From: JBBAAS01 sp041658125
Lineage (GTDB): Bacteria; Patescibacteriota; Microgenomatia; UBA12405
Reading direction: 5' to 3'
NCBI GenBank assembly: GCA_041658125.1
Contig: JBBAAS010000008.1
Coordinates: 1 to 28,550, forward strand
DNA: 28,550 nt
Below the pieces are notes generated by a model, which saw only the letters and a list, made by a program, of their open reading frames with translations, was not told where the DNA came from and ran no database searches. This document shows, one piece after another, positions 8,310-13,984 of this stretch. The position numbers and the translations under genes are program-made. Within the stretch, counting starts at the first letter, position 1. The number at the start of each line of letters is the position of its first letter.

Positions 8310-9104
8310 CTATTCAGCAAGTAGTTTCTCCTGTTTAAAATTATCCACTACTTCAACCTCCACCCCTATCGGACAATGATCGGAAAAATTAACTTCGGCA
8401 TAAATATTTGCTTTGCTAACTTTCTTCGCCAACTTCTTAGAGACAAAAACATAGTCTATCCGCCAACCCAGATTCCGCTCTTTGGCACGAAAAGCATATG
8501 GCCACCAAGTATAGTGGCCTTGTTCGGTATTAAAGCATCTGAAACTGTCAACTAAACCCAAATCCAGCAAGTTATCGATTTGTTTTCTCTCCTCAGCCGT
8601 AAACATAATATTATTTCTATTTTCCTTCGGCCTGGCCAAATCAATTTCCTCGTGGGCAATATTGAAATCCCCGATCAAAATTACGTTTTTATTTTTTAAC
8701 TTTCTTACTTTTTCGATAATTTTTTTATATGCCTCTAACTTATATTTCAAATTTTCTTTCTGTCTCCCGCCGTGCGGCAGATAAAAATTAAATAAAATAA
8801 AATCGGAATATTCCAATTCTAAATATCTCCCCTCTTTGTCAAATCTTTCTAAGCCTAATTTTGTCTTTACCAAAATCGGTTTTTCTTTAGTAAAAACAGC
8901 TACTCCGCTATATCCTTTCTTCTCTGCCGAATTAAAAACCGGGTAATAACCATTAAGTTCGGTTGGATCCTTGGGTAAATCCTCTTTTTTTGCTTTGATT
9001 TCCTGTAAACAAAAAATATCCGGCTCTTCTTTGGCTATAAAACCCCAAAAACCCTTTTTACACGCCGATCTTATCCCATTTACATTACCTGATATTATTT
9101 TCAC
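8310..9104 (-). CDS. xth: Exodeoxyribonuclease III / AP endonuclease
   Basis: This Mg-dependent enzyme cuts DNA 5' of abasic sites and trims 3' ends in base excision repair. The 264-residue length is normal. Endonuclease/exonuclease/phosphatase-fold motifs occur in order: SGNVNGIRSA (Asn), CLQEIKA (Glu), FNFYLPHGG (Tyr/His), LIGDFNIAHEEIDLARP (Asp/Asn), WRIDYVFVS and NFSDHCPIGVE (Asp/His). The start is GTG (9104..9102), because MKIISGNVNG is the conventional N-terminus. The stop of the upstream M15 peptidase gene lies 3 nt before it, so the two are co-transcribed. Confidence 0.93.
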   Translation of the reverse strand: MKIISGNVNGIRSACKKGFWGFIAKEEPDIFCLQEIKAKKEDLPKDPTELNGYYPVFNSAEKKGYSGVAVFTKEKPILVKTKLGLERFDKEGRYLELEYSDFILFNFYLPHGGRQKENLKYKLEAYKKIIEKVRKLKNKNVILIGDFNIAHEEIDLARPKENRNNIMFTAEERKQIDNLLDLGLVDSFRCFNTEQGHYTWWPYAFRAKERNLGWRIDYVFVSKKLAKKVSKANIYAEVNFSDHCPIGVEVEVVDNFKQEKLLAE

Positions 9105-9107
9105 TTT

Positions 9108-9692
9108 TTAACTCTTTTCCAAATGCATATAATCTTTTCTATCCGTCCAGTCTCCACCCCACTCCCAACCCTTTGATTTTAAATAAGCTACAAACTCTTC
9201 ATCGCCGACAATTGTTCCCGGCAAACTTATGTCGCGTTTTGCGCTTAATGGTATTACCTCAGCCCCTTTTACAAAAGGGTTTAGGGCAGGATTAATATCC
9301 ATCGCTCTACCAAAGGCATGATTTGAAAGTTTGTTAGAATCAGTCATCAAACGATAATTAAAAGCGGAAGTGTTATTTATTGAAGCCATCTTTTCCTCTT
9401 CTGACATAAAACATCTATCAACAAACGGAATAACAGACTTAATGGGAAATTTTGTTTTTTTTATTATACAAAAAGCCTCTTTTACCTCTTCTGCTAAATC
9501 CATATCCACCACTATTTGTCCCTGATGTAGTAAACCATCAAAAGCATAATAAGTGACTTCTACCATTCTTTGTCTATCCAATACTTCTTGTGGAGCCGAT
9601 AGTGTCTGTTTATTTTTCAAAACTTCCTCAAGTGTTAAATTCGCATCGATAATTATTCCGGCAGTATCCATAAAATCATTTCTTCCCTTCAT
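9108..9692 (-). CDS. M15-family (VanY/endolysin-like) peptidase
   Basis: The 194-residue product has the zinc-peptidase signatures of the M15 group: NNTSAFNYRLM, SNHAFGRAMDINPALNPF (His and Asp ligands) and GWEWGGDWTDRKDYMHLEKS (catalytic and ligand residues). Such enzymes cleave peptidoglycan stem peptides (L-Ala-D-Glu or D-Ala-D-Ala bonds). No signal peptide is seen, so export is unexplained. The tiny ORF upstream, ending 3 nt before this ATG, encodes a membrane segment and may be a partner. An alternative start is the internal ATG of MDTAG, 7 codons in. Neither has a clear Shine-Dalgarno. Confidence 0.8.
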   Translation of the reverse strand: MKGRNDFMDTAGIIIDANLTLEEVLKNKQTLSAPQEVLDRQRMVEVTYYAFDGLLHQGQIVVDMDLAEEVKEAFCIIKKTKFPIKSVIPFVDRCFMSEEEKMASINNTSAFNYRLMTDSNKLSNHAFGRAMDINPALNPFVKGAEVIPLSAKRDISLPGTIVGDEEFVAYLKSKGWEWGGDWTDRKDYMHLEKS

Positions 9693-9695
9693 AAT

Positions 9696-9827
9696 TTAAA
9701 TCGGACACTTAGCCTTGCTCACCGAATTAATGCCGCAACTTGGCCTTTGACTACTTTTGCTGACAACAAACACAAAAACTCCTATCAGCAACACCAAAAC
9801 TAAAAAAAGCCATCCTTTCTTTTTGAT
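9696..9827 (-). CDS. 43-residue membrane microprotein with non-AUG start
   Basis: The frame opens after TAG at about 9838 and reads IKKKGW, then about 16 hydrophobic residues (LFLVLVLLIGVFVFVV), then SKSSQRPSCG...AKCPI and TAA. This is a plausible one-helix protein with a basic N-terminus and two Cys. It has no ATG, GTG or TTG before the helix. An extended -10 (TGT-TAGAAT, 9839..9834) ends 6 nt before an ATC codon (9827..9825) and 3 nt before an ATT. By the local leaderless spacing, translation would start at ATC. It ends 3 nt before the M15 gene. An ATG in another frame (within AAAGGATGG) gives a shorter, less protein-like peptide. Confidence 0.4.
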   Translation of the reverse strand: MKKKGWLFLVLVLLIGVFVFVVSKSSQRPSCGINSVSKAKCPI

Positions 9828-9877
9828 AATTTTATTCTAACACCACCGCCGCCTTGTCGTGTTAGTATATAAATCAT

Positions 9878-10414
9878 ATGACTCAAACAGAAAACAAATG
9901 TCCCAAATGCGGCGCTCCGCTAAGTGAAGTTACCCAAACTCCCACCGGCAAAAAGCTTCAACGCTGTAGCAGTGGTTCCTGGAATCCTCAAACTCACAAA
10001 AGTGAAGGCTGTGACTATGTTAAATGGCTCGAAGTTGAACCGGTAACTTTAGACGAAAAATGTCCCAAATGCGGTGCCCCATTAGTTCTCCAGGTCACCC
10101 GTTTTGGCAAAAAAATGAAAAAATGCAGTGCCGGCTCCTGGGATAAAGAAAAGAAAATTGCTATCGGCTGTGACTACGTTGAGTGGCTGAACGGTACCTC
10201 GGAAAATTTGGACGAAAAATGTCCCAAATGCGGCGCTAACCTGGTTTTGTTCACCACCGCCAATGGTAAACGGATGAAAAAATGTTCTACTTCCGGCTGG
10301 GACCGCGAGGCTAAAAAAGCTACCGGCTGTGACTACGTTCTTTGGCTCAAAGCCGGCCAAACGGAAAGCGACACCGGCGAAGAATTCCTTCCCCCCGACC
10401 CCGACGAAGGCTAA
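9878..10414 (+). CDS. Triple zinc-ribbon protein
   Basis: The 178-residue protein consists of three tandem repeats of about 50-55 residues. Each has CPKCGAPL or CPKCGANL, a G-K-K/R-hydrophobic-K/R-C-S segment and a closing GCDYVxWL, so each repeat offers four Cys ligands for one zinc. They resemble the C4 zinc ribbons at the C-terminus of bacterial topoisomerase I, with no catalytic domain attached. I infer nucleic-acid binding. The tail is acidic (EEFLPPDPDEG). The ATG is 6 nt after TATATA (9866..9871). The stop abuts that of the convergent gene with no gap. Confidence 0.75.
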   Translation: MTQTENKCPKCGAPLSEVTQTPTGKKLQRCSSGSWNPQTHKSEGCDYVKWLEVEPVTLDEKCPKCGAPLVLQVTRFGKKMKKCSAGSWDKEKKIAIGCDYVEWLNGTSENLDEKCPKCGANLVLFTTANGKRMKKCSTSGWDREAKKATGCDYVLWLKAGQTESDTGEEFLPPDPDEG

Positions 10415-11380
10415 TTACTCAAAAGAAAAACGCCTCTTCCGCAACTCTAGTAACTGAATAGCGCATTCAGCCACCGGCGTCAACAACCATCCCTCACTCC
10501 TATTTATTCGTGCTGGCAACTCTTCTGTAGCTTCTATGTGAAACCACTCTCTTCCTGCTTCAGGACTAATTAGTTGGTCATCGGGACCCAAAGGAATAAC
10601 CCACATATTGTTAATATACCGCTGCAACCTTACTTCTCCTTCTGGCCCTGATCCAACAGCCACTACTTGGTCCGCTCTTCCCAATGGTTTAGCTCTATAT
10701 AAATGTCCAGAATAGCCCGGTTCATCTTTTTCTGCTTCTTCAGAAGCCTCAAAAGCCAATATCTCCATTATGTGATCGGCAAATTCATATGGATGAAAAC
10801 GTCTGGAAAGATATTTCGAGGAAGTGATAATTGCCTCTTTTTTAGCCTTATCTAAGGCCGACACCTTCACCATATTATCTGTCGGTTCACCTCCGATAGT
10901 AAACCTCCCCTTATAAGGCCCGGATGGTACTTTGTCATGAAAAAAAACATCGTATTTATTAGAGGTTTCCGAACAGATAAAAACGGCCGAGTCCGACGAA
11001 AGACCAGGCTGACTTCCCGCCAAAGATACATCATTCTCTGTCAAATTCCATGCAGACAAATCACTTGCCAGCGGCCTATAAACAACTCGCCTATCAAGCC
11101 TATCAAATAACCGAGGATCAATACCTTCCCAAACATCATACCGCCTTATTGCTTCACAAGTCACCTGTAGCTCGTTTGGTATTGGTCTTCGGCCCAAAAG
11201 CATTTCTGCCGCTACAATTCTAGATTGTAACGATGTCCTTCGCCGTGCAATCTCTAAATCCCCATAATAGATACCTACCTGCCTGGCTAATATATTCCAT
11301 TCCTTTATTCTGCTCATATTTTTATAAAAATTAATTACCCCATTTATACAAGCCTTCTCGGTTTGGAAACTGACACTCAC
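10415..11380 (-). CDS. Conserved-looking protein of unknown function
   Basis: The 321-residue soluble product has no signal peptide or membrane segment. The N-terminal part is helical and basic (RIKEWNILARQVGIYYGDLEIARRRTS). The rest is mixed, with LEL-RKRRFSFE at the end. I recognise no family or catalytic motif. The start is given as GTG (11380..11378) with AGGTGA just upstream. The ATG of MSRIKEW, about 21 codons in, is an alternative. It follows the NTPase/winged-helix gene by 16 nt, so it probably shares its transcript. Arg codons and G+C are higher than in nearby genes. Confidence 0.6.
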   Translation of the reverse strand: MSVSFQTEKACINGVINFYKNMSRIKEWNILARQVGIYYGDLEIARRRTSLQSRIVAAEMLLGRRPIPNELQVTCEAIRRYDVWEGIDPRLFDRLDRRVVYRPLASDLSAWNLTENDVSLAGSQPGLSSDSAVFICSETSNKYDVFFHDKVPSGPYKGRFTIGGEPTDNMVKVSALDKAKKEAIITSSKYLSRRFHPYEFADHIMEILAFEASEEAEKDEPGYSGHLYRAKPLGRADQVVAVGSGPEGEVRLQRYINNMWVIPLGPDDQLISPEAGREWFHIEATEELPARINRSEGWLLTPVAECAIQLLELRKRRFSFE

Positions 11381-11396
11381 CTACTCTCTTTTTGAC

Positions 11397-12446
11397 TTAT
11401 TTTTGACCACTTTCCCATCTATACCCCCGGCCCTTTATTGTTTTCAGTTCGTATTCTCCAATTGTTTTCTTTTTTAACCTTGAAATTGCTTTATAAATTG
11501 CCCACAAAGAAAAAGTCTCTTCACTCAACCCCATTAAAAAAGCAATTTGATCCTTGTCTACAATTCTGTTTTTATTAGCTATCAAAAAGCTAGCAATTTT
11601 CTTCTCCTGCGCCGTTAATTGTGGCATATTAGCTGCCACCCATTCATTTTGATAGTTTTTTAGATATTTTTTCAGCAATGGTGAAAACAACTCACCTTTT
11701 GTATCTATTATTCCCAATTCACTCAAAATCAACTCGCTGCTCGTCGTCACCGTTTTTGTTAGTTCCTCTAGGTTAATTCGCACCGCCGGATAACTTAAAA
11801 GTTTTTCTTCATCCTTCAAAGCCGTCTCACCCCAATCATCTACCGCTTTGCCTATATGCTTCACCAACCCGGCATGTCCTCCGCTTAGCTCAAATACCCT
11901 CTTTGCCAACACCAACGGATAATCAAAACCATAATATTCCTTGTTAATTTTCCACATTCTTTCCGTCCCTTTCAGGTCAAATAATGGCAATTTCAGCCAT
12001 GTCCCCAGCATTACTCCGGCAAAACTGCCATACTCACCTTCTTTTTCCATCACCTCACCGTTACCACTGGCCAGCAGCCCCAAGTTTGCATGGTTCCACA
12101 AACTTTTTCTTTTAGTCAACAGCATTGAGAGTACGCCCATTTGTTTTTTCCATAAATACTGGATTTCACTTAAAATCACTATCGTTTTTTTCTCATCCTT
12201 ACCCGCCTCTAGCAGTAATCTTAGCTTTTCTTCCAAACCCTCTGCTTCGGCTCGACATTCTATAAACACAACTCTCGTTCCGCCATCTTCCTCTAATCTT
12301 TTTTTTGCTAATCTTAAAAAATATTTCAACCCACCTCCTGGCATCCCGTAAACCCCCACTCCCTCCCCAACCCTTACATAACCCAAAACCTTATCCATGA
12401 TTTTGCCAAAATGATCCGCCGGAAACTTATTAATTAGTTCTTCCAT
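11397..12446 (-). CDS. NTPase-like protein with C-terminal OmpR-type winged helix
   Basis: The 349-residue product has an N-terminal AAA/STAND-like region: a P-loop-like GVYGMPGGGLKYFL (about residues 33-46) and a Walker-B-like TIVILSEIQYLW (about 88-99). The P-loop is degenerate: there is no GK[ST], and Lys is followed by Tyr. The C-terminus (about 270-345) reads AISRLKKKTIGEYELKTIKGRGYRW, the hallmark of the OmpR/PhoB DNA-binding winged helix. No receiver domain is present. I infer a transcription regulator. The ATG is 8 nt after an extended -10 (TGA-TATAAT, 12460..12455) just past the end of the preceding gene. Confidence 0.7.
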   Translation of the reverse strand: MEELINKFPADHFGKIMDKVLGYVRVGEGVGVYGMPGGGLKYFLRLAKKRLEEDGGTRVVFIECRAEAEGLEEKLRLLLEAGKDEKKTIVILSEIQYLWKKQMGVLSMLLTKRKSLWNHANLGLLASGNGEVMEKEGEYGSFAGVMLGTWLKLPLFDLKGTERMWKINKEYYGFDYPLVLAKRVFELSGGHAGLVKHIGKAVDDWGETALKDEEKLLSYPAVRINLEELTKTVTTSSELILSELGIIDTKGELFSPLLKKYLKNYQNEWVAANMPQLTAQEKKIASFLIANKNRIVDKDQIAFLMGLSEETFSLWAIYKAISRLKKKTIGEYELKTIKGRGYRWESGQK

Positions 12447-12460
12447 TATGTCAAATTATA

Positions 12461-12937
12461 TCAAAGTATGAATATTAGCTTTATCTGCTCTTGTCTCTCT
12501 TCTCTACTCATCGCCAACGCCCACTCCCAACACTCCTTATACGGTGCCTTCGCCGGATGAGAAACACTTGGAAGACATCGGTCGCTTTCCCTTTTTACTT
12601 GCACATCGGCAAACTGTTTTCCCCAAATATCTACCCACAAATCATATAAAACTAAGTCTAAAAGCTGATGCATTCCCAGTCCTTCTTTTTTAATTTTGTT
12701 CCCAAACAACAACCGGTGTCCCAGTTCATGGGTTAATGCTGCTTTTTTATGATCATAATCATAGCTTGCTCTTAACTTCATTGGTGACACATTTACCACT
12801 CCGGAATTGCTGATTCCTTCAAAAACTACCACCCGAACTTCATTTTCTACAAAATCCAAGCCGCTTAACTCTTTAAATTTCTCTACCTTTCTCCTCCCAA
12901 ATTGCTCTATATTCCGCCACCGCACTGCCAAACTCAT
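12461..12937 (-). CDS. HELGH metalloprotease-like protein
   Basis: The 158-residue frame contains LTHELGHRLLFG, a zincin HExxH motif, after MKLRASYDYDHKKAA. A possible third ligand region is LYDLWVDIWG. There is no signal peptide, so a small intracellular protease of ImmA/IrrE- or SprT-like size is possible, but the family is not certain. The start at 12937 is doubtful: no -10 or Shine-Dalgarno site serves it. A perfect TATAAT instead lies 6 nt before an ATG at 12968 in a different frame (see next entry). Confidence 0.6.
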   Translation of the reverse strand: MSLAVRWRNIEQFGRRKVEKFKELSGLDFVENEVRVVVFEGISNSGVVNVSPMKLRASYDYDHKKAALTHELGHRLLFGNKIKKEGLGMHQLLDLVLYDLWVDIWGKQFADVQVKRESDRCLPSVSHPAKAPYKECWEWALAMSREERQEQIKLIFIL

Positions 12938-12968
12938 TTTTTGCCGGTAAAAATGTTACCCTTTCCAT
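12873..12968 (-). other. Likely true N-terminus of the HELGH gene, in another frame
   Basis: TATAAT (12980..12975) ends 6 nt before ATG 12968..12966. This frame gives a 31-residue protein-like stretch (MERVTFLPAKNEF, EYRAIWEEKGREI), then TAA at 12875..12873. Skipping one base at ATT-T-AAA continues as REI-KELSGLDF in the HELGH frame. The gene is therefore either frameshifted by one base, read with a +1 shift, or started at 12937 after all. Confidence 0.45.
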
Positions 12969-13103
12969 TGTTTTATTATATCCCACCCATCTCTTGGCTA
13001 ATTAACTATTGACTCTCCCCTAGCACTCGCCAAAGCTCGTTGCTATTTAAAATCCCTTATCTATATCTCTCCATATCCTACCATCTACAAAGCGTAAATC
13101 AGT

Positions 13104-13109
13104 TATAAT
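13104..13109 (+). promoter_or_regulatory. Possible -10 box for the tRNA-Pro transcript
   Basis: A TATAAT lies about 70 nt upstream of tRNA-Pro with no clear -35. It is the only good -10 in the interval 12981-13179, which otherwise holds no gene. Confidence 0.35.
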
Positions 13110-13137
13110 AACTCTGTTCTTTGATAGTAATCTTCAT

Positions 13138-13156
13138 CGGCGGGCTCGCCCCGCCG
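13138..13156 (+). repeat. GC-rich hairpin upstream of tRNA-Pro
   Basis: CGGCGGG-ctcgc-CCCGCCG forms a 7-bp stem. The stretch 13137-13180 is much more GC-rich than the surrounding spacer and looks like an inserted dispersed repeat. Confidence 0.5.
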
Positions 13157-13179
13157 AAGTCCGCCGAGGTGTACGAAGA

Positions 13180-13253
13180 CGGGGATTGGCGCAATTGGCT
13201 AGCGCGCGCGCTTCGGGTGCGCGAGGTTGCAGGTTCGAATCCTGTATCCCCGA
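13180..13253 (+). tRNA. tRNA-Pro(CGG)
   Basis: A full cloverleaf can be drawn: acceptor CGGGGAT/ATCCCCG (7 bp), D-stem GCGC/GCGC with AATTGGCTA loop, anticodon stem CGCGC/GCGCG with loop TTCGGGT (anticodon CGG at 13214..13216), variable AGGTT, and T-arm GCAGG-TTCGAAT-CCTGT. The discriminator is A253. CCA is not encoded. It reads CCG codons. Confidence 0.93.
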
Positions 13254-13313
13254 CTAAGATACGGGATGAGAAGTTTATCCTGAGATTCTCGAAGGAAATC
13301 CTGTATCCCCGAC
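13238..13313 (+). repeat. 17-bp duplication of the tRNA-Pro 3' end
   Basis: AATCCTGTATCCCCGAC occurs at 13238..13254 (T-arm to acceptor of the tRNA) and again at 13297..13313. The 42 nt between contain the hairpin-forming repeat TCCTGAGATTCTCGAAGGA (13278..13296), related to the copy at 6846. It could be a target-site duplication or a remnant att site. Confidence 0.75.
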
Positions 13314-13345
13314 AACGTAAAATCAGCTTTGCTGATTAACGTTGT
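13312..13345 (+). repeat. Hairpin 1a after tRNA-Pro
   Basis: ACAACGT-aa-AATCAGC-ttt-GCTGATT-a-ACGTTGT gives two 7-bp stems around a 3-nt loop. The outer arm is shared with hairpin 1b after tRNA-Arg, while the inner arm differs. Confidence 0.7.
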
Positions 13346-13347
13346 TT

Positions 13348-13380
13348 GAAACGTTTCCCGATTTATCGGGATTACGTTTC
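13348..13380 (+). repeat. Hairpin 2a after tRNA-Pro
   Basis: GAAACGT-tt-CCCGAT-tt-ATCGGG-att-ACGTTTC. A nearly identical copy (2b) lies at 13502..13534. Confidence 0.75.
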
Positions 13381-13397
13381 GACATTCCTTTTGTCCT

Positions 13398-13469
13398 GTC
13401 CTCATAGTTCAACGGATAGAACAGCCCCCCCCTAAGGGGCAGATGATAGTTCAATTCTATCTGAGGACA
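13398..13469 (+). tRNA. tRNA-Arg(CCT)
   Basis: Acceptor GTCCTCA/TGAGGAC, D-stem GTTC/GAAC, anticodon stem GCCCC/GGGGC with loop CCCCTAA (anticodon CCT at 13431..13433), T-arm GATAG-TTCAATT-CTATC. The discriminator is A469 and there is no CCA. It reads AGG. Position 33 is C rather than the near-universal U, within a run of eight C. Confidence 0.85.
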
Positions 13470-13500
13470 CAACGTACGATTCAAAACGAATCTACGTTGT
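13469..13500 (+). repeat. Hairpin 1b after tRNA-Arg
   Basis: ACAACGTA-c-GATTC-aaaac-GAATC-TACGTTGT. It has the same outer stem as hairpin 1a but a different, still paired, inner stem. It starts at the tRNA discriminator base. Confidence 0.7.
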
Positions 13501-13501
13501 A

Positions 13502-13534
13502 GAAACGTTTCCCGATTCATCGGGATTACGTTTC
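13502..13534 (+). repeat. Hairpin 2b after tRNA-Arg
   Basis: GAAACGT-tt-CCCGAT-tc-ATCGGG-att-ACGTTTC. It differs from 2a by one loop base. Confidence 0.75.
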
Positions 13535-13984
13535 ACAAAATCCACTTTCTCCGCATGTATCATACCTACCCAAACCTCTTCTCCGCACCAACTAATCCAT
13601 ACTCCGCACTTTTACCGATTGAATTCTTTCCTATAATTAATTTTTATCGTTTACCGCAATACTTCTTTAATAAGCTAACTTTTCTTTATACTACAAATAC
13701 TTAATATATCTTTATCTCCGCATCCAAAGCTAATACCACCCTCTCAATTGATCTATTTTCCCCACTTCCTCAATTTTCCGTTTCACCATCAACCTTAATA
13801 TATCAATCAAAATCACCTACCCCTTCTAACTCATTCCCCAACTACTTCCACCAATGCCCAGATTGCTGATATCACCAAAACTATTAGCTCGACAGTAACA
13901 TCCAATAAAAATAGTTCAAAAACACTATTAGCAAAAAAACCTCTTACTGCTAAAACCATGTAAAAATATAATTTTTAACCTTTT
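13535..13984. other. 450-nt gene-free interval
   Basis: This AT-rich, pyrimidine-rich stretch lies between the tRNA/hairpin cluster and the 3' end of the M16 gene. I see no ORF with coding character, no tRNA, and no hairpin-plus-U-tract terminator. An unrecognised small RNA cannot be excluded. Confidence 0.5.

Noticed and set aside
10082..10360. Minus-strand ORF opposite the zinc-ribbon gene
   Set aside because: Its repeats mirror the triple Cys repeats of the plus strand.
13121..13520. Short ORFs crossing both tRNAs and the hairpins
   Set aside because: They translate tRNA sequence and palindromes, with no start signals.
13312..13534. CRISPR-like array from the repeated hairpins
   Set aside because: There are only two units, the spacers between them are tRNA sequence, and no cas genes are nearby.
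13535..13984. Possible structural RNA (RNase P, tmRNA, 6S)
   Set aside because: No conserved cores or TTCGATTC-type ends of those RNAs were recognised.
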